Shown piece by piece: positions 26,228-33,630 of a stretch of 64,000 nucleotides of DNA. The translations under genes were made by a program, and so were the position numbers. Under the pieces are notes generated by a model that was not told the DNA's origin, made no database searches, and saw only the letters and a list, made by a program, of their open reading frames with translations. The stretch is from Spartobacteria bacterium (lineage in GTDB: Bacteria > Verrucomicrobiota > Verrucomicrobiia > Chthoniobacterales > UBA10450): assembly GCA_003169695.1 (NCBI GenBank), contig PNAS01000044.1, positions 17,996 to 81,995 on the forward strand. Reading direction: 5' to 3'. Every line of letters begins with the position of its first letter. Positions within the stretch are counted from its first letter, which is position 1.

Positions 26228-26691
26228 GCTCACAAGCACATTCTAAGAACCTGCGTCTGCATCGCTGGACTGGTGCATCAGCCACTTTCTTCATCACTAA
26301 GTCGCTACATCCTAAGAGACCATTTCTCGATCCGGAGGCGCGCGCGATTGTTATCTCCGCATTTCTTTTCGCGGTGGATGATAAACGCATTTACTTGCGC
26401 GCCTTCGTTGTCATGCCTGATCATTGGCATGCGCTCTTCGCATTACGCGAGCCATGGACGTTGCCCAAATTCATGCACGACTTCATGAGCTATGTGGCAC
26501 GAAAAACCAGTTACTTGCTCAGCACGCAGGACACGGCTTGGCAAGACGGCTACTACGGCACTCACGTCAAGACAGCCAGGCAGTTTGAGTACGTTGCTTA
26601 CTACATTGAGCAGAATCCGGTTGTGAAAGGATTAGTGGATTCAGCCGAACAGTGGGATGCAAGTAGTGCAAGCTGCAAGGATATCGGGTAG
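26224..26691 (+). pseudogene. REP-associated tyrosine transposase (RAYT), 3' end interrupted
   Basis: The Y1/HUH-type transposase has FITKSLHPKRPFLD, the two-His motif VVMPDHWHALF, and a catalytic-Tyr helix in EYVAYYIEQNPVVKG. The GTG at 26224 overlaps the MFS stop and gives the usual N-terminus. The last sense codons run into the mobile element, whose first bases supply a premature TAG. Removing the element and one target copy restores the frame for 10 more codons (VTDPWPLIYG) to a stop at 30610-30612. The truncated protein keeps all catalytic motifs and could be active. Confidence 0.85.
26679..26686. repeat. target-site duplication, left (GGATATCG)
   Basis: These eight bases directly precede the left terminal inverted repeat. 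An identical copy at 30573-30580 directly follows the right one. Eight-bp duplications are normal for IS1-family transposition. Confidence 0.92.
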
Positions 26692-26707
26692 TGTCCTAAT
26701 TTGAAAT
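26687..26707 (+). repeat. left terminal inverted repeat
   Basis: The 21 bases begin GGTAGTGTCCTAATTTG and are the exact reverse complement of 30552-30572. They supply the premature stop codon of the RAYT gene. Confidence 0.92.
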
Positions 26708-26885
26708 TTACTAGCGTCCATCGCGGACTCGACAATCGAAATATTTGTATAGGCCTATGATGCATTAAGCGTAATCGGCCCGCACTTTTTATATCTTGTT
26801 TGTAAGAACGCCGCTTAAGAAATGACTTCTTTTCGTCAGAAAAGGTTTGCACCCAAGCAGGATTCTGGGCAAAACGCGGTGAATT

Positions 26886-27293
26886 ATGTCCTCCAGAATA
26901 ATGAAGTGGCTGTTTTTCAGCGTACTCGTCTCGCTTGTTCCGCTCGTGTTATCCGGTTTAATATTACGTGACCATGGGCTTCTGAAGTCAATGAGCGACG
27001 TATGGGCACGCGGAGAGTTGTTTTTGATCTCTCTAATCGGAACTGCGGCTGCCGTAGGGGATTTGATCACGTCCAAGACCACTCACTACAAAAGGAAAAT
27101 GGCCATTGTTGGCCTGGCTGGGATTTTGGGCCTCGTTGTGACTTGCTGGTATGTCGAACTCACTTCAAACGCTATTCTGACCGTGGCGGGCCAGCCAACC
27201 ACATTACAAGCCAATATTCTGGCATATGCTCCCTGGGCCTATGGATGCTCTTTGGTTCTCGGGCTGGCCTGTGTCATGCTCCCTCCCCATTGA
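26886..27293 (+). CDS. element cargo: multi-pass membrane protein
   Basis: The 135-residue protein has four hydrophobic helices (LFFSVLVSLVPLVLSGLIL, LFLISLIGTAAAVGDLI, AIVGLAGILGLVVTCWYV, and a final WAYGCSLVLGLACVML) with short polar loops. No family was recognised. It is the outermost left gene of the element, about 180 bases from the left end, and reads inward. Confidence 0.6.
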   Translation: MSSRIMKWLFFSVLVSLVPLVLSGLILRDHGLLKSMSDVWARGELFLISLIGTAAAVGDLITSKTTHYKRKMAIVGLAGILGLVVTCWYVELTSNAILTVAGQPTTLQANILAYAPWAYGCSLVLGLACVMLPPH

Positions 27294-27335
27294 CAAACTC
27301 AACGAAAATATGAAAAACTGATCTAAGAATACGTT

Positions 27336-27530
27336 ATGAACTTTGTGCTAATACTTATTTGCGTCTTTGTTTCTTTGACTGCGTTTACCATTTCGGCGAC
27401 CACCCGTCGTCCAGAAAGTCGCTCTAACGGCTTTATTGAGAAGCGCGATGTACGTGATTTGCGACGTACCGAACAGTTCCACGAGAGCGAAAAAAGCACC
27501 ACCCAGAATCCCCAGAGCGCACGGACTTAG
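27336..27530 (+). CDS. element cargo: small single-helix protein
   Basis: The 64-residue protein has an N-terminal membrane helix (FVLILICVFVSLTAFTI) and a charged, Ser/Thr-rich tail. It follows the preceding membrane protein by 42 bases on the same strand. Being short and without relatives known to me, it may not be a gene. Confidence 0.4.
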   Translation: MNFVLILICVFVSLTAFTISATTRRPESRSNGFIEKRDVRDLRRTEQFHESEKSTTQNPQSART

Positions 27531-27838
27531 GCACGCGTCTTTCTGACCGTTTTGCCTTTTGCAGCAATCGCTACCTTAACGGCGGTCTCGGCTGAATCTA
27601 CCGGGGGAATCTCCAAAACCACCACGGTCTTGGTTTCTTTCCCTTCCTCATATTGCCACGCATAGGCTCGTTTGGCGTTGGGATGGCCGATCAGATCAAA
27701 CACCTCGACAGTCCCTTGCCACGCTGTCAGTCCCTCGAAAACTTCATGGACTGGCTCGGAGGCTACGTGCTTCGCCTCGCAGTCATATTTCGCCCTGATT
27801 AGGCCCTCTAACCCTGGGTTGATATTGTCACGCTGCAT
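27527..27838 (-). CDS. element cargo: small protein co-translated with the transposase
   Basis: The 103-residue protein begins MQRDNINPGLEGLIRAKYDC. It has a beta-rich middle (GTVEVFDLIGHPNAKRAYAW, ETKTVVVLEIPPVDSAETAV) and a basic C-terminus. Its ATG overlaps the 3' end of the transposase gene by eleven bases in another frame. An accessory or immunity-like role is conceivable. No family recognised. Confidence 0.65.
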   Translation of the reverse strand: MQRDNINPGLEGLIRAKYDCEAKHVASEPVHEVFEGLTAWQGTVEVFDLIGHPNAKRAYAWQYEEGKETKTVVVLEIPPVDSAETAVKVAIAAKGKTVRKTRA

Positions 27839-28655
27839 TGACCAAATCTCCCACCGTCCACGCGCTGCTCTCGATTCCAGCGGCCTGCGCTGGCGTGCAG
27901 CGGAGCGAGCCGTGAGTTTTCACAAGGTTGTAATACGCGATATTGAGCGCGATTGCCGCTTTGAAATTCGGCAGTTTTTTCGAGAACGCCAGCGTCAAAC
28001 GAGCAAGACGTTTGCAATGCGTGCGCATCGTGAGGTTCGCTCGTTCGATGTATGACGTGCAAATATGGTCTGGATTCGGAGCACCATTGATCGGGGTTTT
28101 AGTAACGGCCCGCAGTTCGCCGGGACTGTACCTACGTTGCACTTCTTGCCCCGACGGGGTTGAGTATTCTTTTACGATTTGGGCATAGTCCACGACTGCG
28201 CCGAAAGCGTTTTCAACCGCATCCTTGTATTTGTCCATCCCATCGGTGGAAAGTTGAATCCGGTTGTTCAACCGTCCCGCCAAATCGTCCATGAACCAAT
28301 GAGCGTGATAACGGTCACGCTGACCGACGATGAAAGAGGGAATCAATTTTGTCACGGGGTCGATGCTCATAAACGTCCACACGTCGCCAATCCCGCGCGT
28401 CCGATCTGTCATCGTCGCATTGCGCCTTTTTTTGCCGATGAATCCCCAGATTTCGTCAACCTCGATACGGGAGCAAGTCAGACCGCGCATTTTTTGATCG
28501 AGAATTTGCGCGCATGTTTCACCGACGCGCATTCCAAGGCGCATGATCGTATCGCGATGGATTTCAGTCATGCGCTCGATTGAACGAATCGAATTGCCCT
28601 CTGCGAGCGCGCTAATCACTGCCACTTGTTTTTCTTTGGTCAGGGTGTTTGCCAT
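27828..28655 (-). CDS. IS1-family DDE transposase
   Basis: The 275-residue protein has an N-terminal helix-turn-helix (VAVISALAEGNSIRSIERMT, HRDTIMRLG) and a DDE-type core with Asp67 (RIEVDEIWGFIGKK), Asp138 (LSTDGMDKY) and Glu204 (TSYIERANLTMR), then SKKLPNFKAAIALNIAYYN. This is the single-frame IS1-type transposase found in many soil bacteria, not the frameshifted InsAB of E. coli IS1. It should act on the 21-bp ends of the surrounding element. Confidence 0.9.
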   Translation of the reverse strand: MANTLTKEKQVAVISALAEGNSIRSIERMTEIHRDTIMRLGMRVGETCAQILDQKMRGLTCSRIEVDEIWGFIGKKRRNATMTDRTRGIGDVWTFMSIDPVTKLIPSFIVGQRDRYHAHWFMDDLAGRLNNRIQLSTDGMDKYKDAVENAFGAVVDYAQIVKEYSTPSGQEVQRRYSPGELRAVTKTPINGAPNPDHICTSYIERANLTMRTHCKRLARLTLAFSKKLPNFKAAIALNIAYYNLVKTHGSLRCTPAQAAGIESSAWTVGDLVNAA

Positions 28656-28674
28656 AAATTTCTTTCTGGACTTA

Positions 28675-28722
28675 TTGTGCTACAGAAATATATTAGGTCA
28701 AGACATTTTTGTGCTACAGAAA
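28675..28722. promoter_or_regulatory. repeated motif between transposase and ribbon-helix-helix gene
   Basis: TTGTGCTACAGAAA occurs at 28675-28688 and again at 28709-28722, 34 bases apart. An opposite-orientation core TTGTAGCACAGAAA lies at 28912-28925, past the end of the small gene. The first two copies lie in the divergent promoter region of the transposase and the small DNA-binding protein, so they are candidate operators. Confidence 0.5.
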
Positions 28723-28902
28723 AGAAAATCTAAAAAAGCTGTTATCCTCGGCCGTCCGAAGTTACCCGCAGGGGCAGCGAAGGAGCACACGCTCCGCGCA
28801 CGCGTCTCCTTGGATGAACTCAGCCGATTCAAGGCAGCGGCAAAGCGAACCGGGAAGACATTGCCCGTTTGGGTAAGAAACACATTGATTGACGCATCAT
28901 GA
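28711..28902 (+). CDS. element cargo: ribbon-helix-helix-like small protein
   Basis: From a likely GTG start, 63 residues read VLQKRKSKKAVILGRPKLP and end with VSLDELSRFKAAAKRTGKTL PVWVR in two parts. The second half has the strand-helix-helix pattern of small CopG/Arc-type DNA-binding proteins. It is divergent from the transposase. It could regulate it through the repeats at 28675-28722. The start codon is uncertain. Confidence 0.55.
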   Translation: MLQKRKSKKAVILGRPKLPAGAAKEHTLRARVSLDELSRFKAAAKRTGKTLPVWVRNTLIDAS

Positions 28903-28928
28903 TATGATAATTTGTAGCACAGAAAAGA

Positions 28929-29001
28929 TGGAGCGGACGGGAGTTGGACCCGCACAAGCCGGTGTAAATCCTGCTGGTTCTACCGTTAAACCTACCGCCC
29001 C
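28929..29001 (-). tRNA. tRNA-like sequence, degenerate, loop would read UUA
   Basis: On the minus strand a 73-base cloverleaf can be drawn. The acceptor stem GGGGCGG/CCGCTCC pairs fully with one G-U. The D arm is GGTT/AACC with GG in the loop. The anticodon stem GCAGG/CCGGC has one mismatch around loop ATTTACA, and the T arm GCGGG-TCCAACT-CCCGT follows. By normal numbering the anticodon is UUA, complementary to the UAA stop codon. Position 37 is C and the T-loop lacks the second T, both atypical. No CCA is encoded. It may be a decayed tRNA-Gly-type gene, a suppressor-like tRNA or a mimic. Confidence 0.45.
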
Positions 29002-29073
29002 AAGTTTCTTGATGATGAAGTGGCAGTCTGCCGGACGGATTGGACGTTCCGACAACTGCTTTTAGCGCCTGTT

Positions 29074-29114
29074 GGCCGGGAGAGGTTCTCTGATCAGGAT
29101 AGACTCTCCCGGCC
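29074..29114. repeat. 11-bp perfect hairpin
   Basis: GGCCGGGAGAG at 29074-29084 pairs fully with CTCTCCCGGCC at 29104-29114 around a 19-base loop. No T-run follows on either strand, so it is not a simple terminator. A structured RNA or protein-binding site is possible. Confidence 0.6.
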
Positions 29115-29224
29115 TGCCACGCCCAACGATCCGGCGCTTCGCAACCAAGGGGCACGCTGTTCTTCTCTGGGTCATTTGAGAATTAGAGCACGGCAAAGAC
29201 AAACACGCAATAACATTCTCTCGT

Positions 29225-29240
29225 GCTGTCTTAAGACAGC
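29225..29240. promoter_or_regulatory. perfect 16-bp palindrome GCTGTCTTAAGACAGC
   Basis: A perfect dyad lies 83 bases upstream of the winged-helix-like cargo gene at 29323. Its size and position suit an operator for a dimeric regulator. No family can be named. Confidence 0.5.
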
Positions 29241-29322
29241 GAGACAGTCATGTCTCCAGAAATCAGTAGACAGGGTTTATTTTGTGCTCTAGATTGTCGA
29301 ACCAACACTGGACTTAACAACC

Positions 29323-30264
29323 ATGAATGACCCTCAAAAACCCTCAAATTCACCCGCCAGCAAGACGAAACGGCAAACTATGCGCAGTCCCAACTATCCG
29401 GCAATCAGCCTGCGCGAAGCAGTCGAAGCCATCAAAAAGCTTTGGGATAAAGAAAACCGAAGCCCTGTTGCGTTCAACGTAGCGGCGGGGCATCTGGGCT
29501 ATAAACCTACGAGCAGTGGAGCCGCTCTTTCAGTCGCGGCGCTGAAGAAATACGGCTTTGTTGCAGCGGATGGCGGCGGATCGCGCTTGATTCGCCTTAC
29601 GGATGCGGCTGTTGAAGTTCTCAAACACTACGGAAATGAAGAGGAGCTCATCCCCTTGCTCAAAGAAGCCGCCCTACGTCCCGAAATCCTCCGGGAGCTG
29701 TTTGAGCAAAAGCGCCATTCATCCCCAGAAAGCATCCTCAATTATTTGGAATTTGATAGGAAATTTACCAAGACTGCGGCTCAATTGGTGCTGAACATTT
29801 TCCTAGACACGATTTCTTTTGCAAAGTTTACAGAATCGGATAAGGTGCAAGACATCCAGAATGAAAAAGCTGATCCGAAGTCCACAAAAAGCGAAATTCC
29901 TGAGCGTCTTGATAAGAATCTGGCAGAGAGGGTCAAACCACCACCACCCGCTCCAATGACACCAAACATTCGCTATTTGCCGATTCCGCTCGATATAGGG
30001 GACGCCCCGATTCCCGTTGGGATGTCGGATGGGGATTTCGATTTACTTCTGGATACGCTGAAGCTGTGGAAAAAGAAGATCGTTCGTCCCGAACAGCCGA
30101 ACCCTGCTAAAGCGCTTACGTTCCCGCGCAATGCCATCTGGAAGAATAAAGACCATGATGTGCCGGTCGTGATTACGGACATCGCTGGAGATAAGGACGG
30201 CGTTCGTTATTACCAATCCTCAACCGGCACAGGCATTCCGGCGTCGGAACTGAAGTTTGAATAA
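29323..30264 (+). CDS. element cargo: winged-helix-like protein of unknown function
   Basis: The 313-residue protein has a basic leader and then a likely winged-helix region at ~22-110 (SPNYPAISLREAVEAIKKLW, ALSVAALKKYGFVAADGGGS). Helical segments follow, a Pro-rich linker (VKPPPPAPMTPNIRYLP) and a C-terminal alpha/beta tail with DGDFDLLLDTLKLWKKKIV. Proteins opening with RSPNYP are widespread and uncharacterised. The stop overlaps the ATG of the next gene, so the two form a pair. Confidence 0.7.
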   Translation: MNDPQKPSNSPASKTKRQTMRSPNYPAISLREAVEAIKKLWDKENRSPVAFNVAAGHLGYKPTSSGAALSVAALKKYGFVAADGGGSRLIRLTDAAVEVLKHYGNEEELIPLLKEAALRPEILRELFEQKRHSSPESILNYLEFDRKFTKTAAQLVLNIFLDTISFAKFTESDKVQDIQNEKADPKSTKSEIPERLDKNLAERVKPPPPAPMTPNIRYLPIPLDIGDAPIPVGMSDGDFDLLLDTLKLWKKKIVRPEQPNPAKALTFPRNAIWKNKDHDVPVVITDIAGDKDGVRYYQSSTGTGIPASELKFE

Positions 30265-30563
30265 TGCCTCTCTTTCCTGAAGAACCGAATTGGGACGATC
30301 TTCATGGCATACCGGCAGAACGCGTCGCCGCAGAAGTGTGGGATACAGATGGCAAAATACTCTCCAAAGGGGAGGCGCTGATTTTCCCTGACAACACGAC
30401 AGCAAATTTTTTCCCGCTAGATGCTGCCGAACCGGTTGCCATTCAGGGCCGCGCCAAAACCCTCTTTCTGATTGCGGGCGGCAGATCGTTATCCGTTTCC
30501 GCGAAACTCTGTCCAGACGAAACGCCGCACGAGCCGCATCTTCACCTCGACATTTCAAATTAG
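30264..30563 (+). CDS. element cargo: small partner protein
   Basis: The 99-residue acidic protein begins MPLFPEEPNWDDLHGIPAER and is beta-rich, ending HEPHLHLDISN. Its ATG overlaps the stop of the winged-helix-like gene by one base (TAATG). Its own stop codon lies within the right terminal inverted repeat, so the gene is fitted exactly to the element. Function unknown. Confidence 0.65.
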   Translation: MPLFPEEPNWDDLHGIPAERVAAEVWDTDGKILSKGEALIFPDNTTANFFPLDAAEPVAIQGRAKTLFLIAGGRSLSVSAKLCPDETPHEPHLHLDISN

Positions 30564-30572
30564 GACACTACC
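30552..30572 (-). repeat. right terminal inverted repeat
   Basis: These 21 bases are the exact reverse complement of 26687-26707 and end in GGACACTACC. They include the last codons and TAG stop of the small cargo gene. Confidence 0.92.
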
Positions 30573-30612
30573 GGATATCGTTACTGATCCTTGGCCGCTG
30601 ATTTACGGCTGA
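30573..30612 (+). pseudogene. displaced 3' end of the RAYT gene
   Basis: After the right target duplication (GGATATCG, 30573-30580) the sequence continues the RAYT reading frame through ACTGATCCTTGGCCGCTG to a TGA at 30610-30612. This supplies the C-terminal residues TDPWPLIYG that the insertion split off. Confidence 0.8.
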
Positions 30613-30621
30613 GTTGCAGCA

Positions 30622-30647
30622 GTCGGGGCTCTGAGGCTCCTCCCACA
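30622..30647. repeat. REP sequence, right copy
   Basis: This is the inverted copy of the REP at 26194-26219 (24 of 26 bases identical after complementing), starting ten bases after the original RAYT stop. It overlies the spacer just downstream of the CoA-transferase gene and may also help end its transcript. Confidence 0.75.
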
Positions 30648-30651
30648 TTAT

Positions 30652-32007
30652 TCAGTCCTTTAGCCCAACGTCGAACGGTGCGCCGGTCTTGGCGCGGATA
30701 TCGTCCACGATAACGCCCGGATGCAGCTCGGTGAGGACGAGCCCGCCACCCGGCTTCACCTCGAACACGCATAGGTCGGTGATGATGAGGTTGACGACTC
30801 CGAGACCGGTGATGGGCAAAGTGCATTCTTTCAAAATCTTCGGGCTGCCGTCCCTGGCGCAGTGCTCCATCACCGCCACCACGCGCTTCACTCCGGCGAC
30901 GAGGTCCATCGCCCCACCGGGTCCCTTGACCATCTTGCCGGGAACCATCCAATTGGCGATATCGCCCTTATCCGTGACCTCGAAGGCGCCGAGAATGGCG
31001 AGATCGATGTGTCCGCCGCGAATCATCGTGAATGAATCGGCACTCGAGAAAAAAGCGGAGCCAGGCATCGTCGTGATGGTTTGCTTGCCGGCGTTGATCA
31101 GATCGGCGTCCACCTCGTCGTCGGTCGGGAACGGGCCGATGCCGAGCAGGCCGTTCTCGGATTGCAGCGTGACATTCATGCCCTCGGGAATGTAATTGGC
31201 CACCAGCGTCGGAATGCCGATGCCGAGATTGACGTAGTAGCCGTCGCGCAATTCCTGCGCCGCGCGCTTCGCCATCAAATCGCGGATCGGATTCTCTTTC
31301 TTCGCGGCCGCGCTGCCTTGCACGGTGCGAAACTCGATCCGTTTTTCGTAGCTCGGGCCCTGGATGATGCGATCAACGAAGATACCCGGCGTGTGGATCT
31401 GGTCAGGATCGAGCTCGCTGATCTCGACGAGTTGCTCGACTTCGGCCACGCAGATCTGGCTGCAACTGGCGATCATCGGATTGAAGTTCCGTGAGGTTTT
31501 TCGAAAAATGAGGTTGCCGGATTTATCCCCCTTCCACGCTTTCACAAGCGAGACCTCGGCCTTGATGCCGGGTTCGAGGACGTATTCCTTGCCGTCAAAA
31601 ACTTTCGTCTCCTTACCCTCGGTTAGTTTGGTGCCGAAGCCGGTGCGGGTGTAGAACCCCGGGATACCTGCACCGCCCGCGCGCAACCGCTCGGCCAGTG
31701 TGCCCTGCGGGATGAGCTCAAGTTCGAGTTCGCCCGCTAGCACTTGGCGCTCGAACTCCTTGTTCTCCCCGACGTAGGACGCCATGACCTTCTTCACCTG
31801 CCGGGTGGTGAGCAGAACCCCCATGCCGAAGCCATCCACGCCCGCGTTGTTGCCGACGATGGTGAGGCCTTTCACGCCGCTGTCGTGTAATGCAGAGATG
31901 AGATTTTCGGGAATGCCGCACAGTCCGAACCCGCCCGCGGCGATCGTCATGTTGTCGTGGAGAAGGCCGGCAAGCGCAGCCGTGGCGTTGGAGTAAACTT
32001 TGCTCAT
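30652..32007 (-). CDS. fused 3-oxoacid CoA-transferase (SCOT type)
   Basis: This 451-residue single chain contains both subunits of class-I CoA-transferase. The alpha-type half is at 1-~235 ([26 protein letters not shown]) and the beta-type half from ~245, with catalytic Glu284 in [12 protein letters not shown]. It moves CoA between succinyl-CoA (or acetyl-CoA) and 3-oxoacids such as acetoacetate. Fusion into one chain is like animal SCOT; many bacteria have two genes. The ATG at 32007 matches the usual start [12 protein letters not shown]. It is divergent from the prp operon. Confidence 0.86.
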   Translation of the reverse strand: MSKVYSNATAALAGLLHDNMTIAAGGFGLCGIPENLISALHDSGVKGLTIVGNNAGVDGFGMGVLLTTRQVKKVMASYVGENKEFERQVLAGELELELIPQGTLAERLRAGGAGIPGFYTRTGFGTKLTEGKETKVFDGKEYVLEPGIKAEVSLVKAWKGDKSGNLIFRKTSRNFNPMIASCSQICVAEVEQLVEISELDPDQIHTPGIFVDRIIQGPSYEKRIEFRTVQGSAAAKKENPIRDLMAKRAAQELRDGYYVNLGIGIPTLVANYIPEGMNVTLQSENGLLGIGPFPTDDEVDADLINAGKQTITTMPGSAFFSSADSFTMIRGGHIDLAILGAFEVTDKGDIANWMVPGKMVKGPGGAMDLVAGVKRVVAVMEHCARDGSPKILKECTLPITGLGVVNLIITDLCVFEVKPGGGLVLTELHPGVIVDDIRAKTGAPFDVGLKD

Positions 32008-32235
32008 GGGGGAGAAACTTAACCACGAATTACACCAATGAGCACGGATGAAAACCCTAACGGTTGTCGCTCTGGGGGTAGCAATATCCCGCGTCACGTT
32101 CAGAGCGGACAATAGTGCGGATCCTTCTCCCGTCGTAATCGCCCCACCTGGAGCGGCCTGTGAGTTGGGAAGCGGGCGCTACCCAGAGGTTGCCGCGCGG
32201 CGATTAATCGCCAGATTGCAGCTTCTCTTTTTCCT

Positions 32236-33627
32236 ATGACCGTTACGCTCGCTCACCAACTGGCCAATTTCGCCTGCTCTCTCGAATTCGAGGATCTCTC
32301 CAGCAACGTAGTGCACGAAGTGAAGCGGCGCGTGATTGATTCGTTAGGCTGCGCGCTCGGTGCCTGGAACGAGGAGCCGTGCATGATTGCGCGGAACGTC
32401 GCTTCGGAGTTCTCCGCCAAGAACGGTGCAACGATTATTGGCACCGACCATCAAGCGCCGCCGGACTGGGCCGCGTTCGCCACCGGCTGCGCGATCCGTT
32501 ACTTCGATTACAACGACACCTATCTTTCGAAAGAGCCCGCTCATCCAAGCGACAACATCGCGGCGGCGCTCGCCGTCGCGGAAAGTGTGGACGCGAACGG
32601 CCGCGAATTCATTACTGCGATAGCGCTGGCTTACGAAGTGCAATGCCGTTTGTGCGATGCCGCCAGCATCCGCGCGCGGGGGTGGGACCACGTTACCTAC
32701 GGCGCGTTTTCCACTGCACTGGCCGCGGCGAAGTTGATGAAGCTCGATCCCGAGAAGACGCGGCACGCGGTGAACATCGCGGGAGTCGCCTGCGCGGCGA
32801 TGCGCCAGGCGCGGGTTGGCGAATTATCGCACTGGAAAGGTGTCGCCTTCGCGAACGCGGCGCGTCATGGAGTTTACTCGGCGTTGCTGGCACGCGCGGG
32901 GATGACCGGGCCGGCGCCAATTTTCGAAGGCCAGATGGGATTCGAGAAGCAACTAGGTGTCTCGCTCGGTGACGTCGGTTCGAAGTTCGTCATCCGCGGG
33001 AAAGGCGAAGCCGATGGCACCGCGGCGATGATCTTGAATACCAGCATCAAGTACTGGCCGGCGGAATATCACAGCCAGAGCGCGATCGAGGCTGCGTTGC
33101 ACCTGCGCAACCAGATTCAGGATCCTTCGCAGATCAAAACGGTTGTGATCGAAAGCCACGATGCATCGGTAGACATCATTGGAAGCGAGCCGGAAAAATG
33201 GCATCCGCAAAGCCGTGAGACGGCGGATCACAGTCTACCCTACATCACCGCGGTCGCGTTGATCGACGGCGAAGTCACCAGCAAACAATTTGCGCCCGAG
33301 CGATTCACTCAGACCGGGATCGTCAAGTTCCTGCAAGACGTAAAGGTGGAGCGGAATGCCGAGCTGAGCGCGATGTATCCGGGCGCGGTCGCGAACATCG
33401 TGCATGTGGAGTTGGCCGATGGACGAAAACTAACGAAGCGCGTCGATTATCCACAGGGCCACGCGAAAAATCCGCTGAAGGATTCTGAGGTCGAAGGAAA
33501 ATTCAAGTTCCTGGCCGCGCCGGTCTTGGGGGAAGAGAGAACGAAAAAACTGCTGGAGCACGGGTGGAAACTTGAAAATGCGTCCGGCGTCAGCGAACTG
33601 ATGGGATTGGTCAAGGTGCCGGCCTAA
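32236..33627 (+). CDS. prpD: MmgE/PrpD family, probable 2-methylcitrate dehydratase
   Basis: The 463-residue protein has MmgE/PrpD features: KRRVIDSLGCALGA near residue 30, FDYNDTYLSKEPAHPSDNIA, a helical dimer region (HAVNIAGVACAAMRQARVGE, WKGVAFANAARHG) and a C-terminal HKWHPQ-like KWHPQSRETADHSLPY motif. PrpD dehydrates 2-methylcitrate to 2-methylaconitate. It is three bases upstream of prpB and first of a prpD-prpB-prpC operon, which supports the specific assignment. Confidence 0.85.
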   Translation: MTVTLAHQLANFACSLEFEDLSSNVVHEVKRRVIDSLGCALGAWNEEPCMIARNVASEFSAKNGATIIGTDHQAPPDWAAFATGCAIRYFDYNDTYLSKEPAHPSDNIAAALAVAESVDANGREFITAIALAYEVQCRLCDAASIRARGWDHVTYGAFSTALAAAKLMKLDPEKTRHAVNIAGVACAAMRQARVGELSHWKGVAFANAARHGVYSALLARAGMTGPAPIFEGQMGFEKQLGVSLGDVGSKFVIRGKGEADGTAAMILNTSIKYWPAEYHSQSAIEAALHLRNQIQDPSQIKTVVIESHDASVDIIGSEPEKWHPQSRETADHSLPYITAVALIDGEVTSKQFAPERFTQTGIVKFLQDVKVERNAELSAMYPGAVANIVHVELADGRKLTKRVDYPQGHAKNPLKDSEVEGKFKFLAAPVLGEERTKKLLEHGWKLENASGVSELMGLVKVPA

Positions 33628-33630
33628 CAA

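Larger units (their letters stand above)
29002..29322. other. gene-free interval of the element with strong hairpins
   Basis: No coding region is supported. It holds the 11-bp perfect stem at 29074-29114 and a 16-bp palindrome at 29225-29240, described separately, and should contain the promoter for the gene at 29323. Confidence 0.5.
26687..30572. mobile_element. 3,886-bp IS1-family element with passenger genes
   Basis: The element is bounded by perfect 21-bp inverted repeats (GGTAGTGTCC at each outer end; 26687-26707 and 30552-30572) and a perfect 8-bp direct target duplication. It encodes one IS1-type transposase (27828-28655, minus) plus a membrane protein, two small proteins, a ribbon-helix-helix-like protein, a tRNA-like sequence, a winged-helix-like protein and a small partner. 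A typical IS1 is under 1 kb, so most of this unit is cargo. The stop codon of the last gene lies inside the right repeat. It is inserted in the RAYT gene. Confidence 0.9.

Noticed and set aside
32008..32235. Small gene between the CoA-transferase and prpD
   Set aside because: The 63-codon frame has no start signal and an unconvincing composition; the interval is better read as a divergent promoter region.
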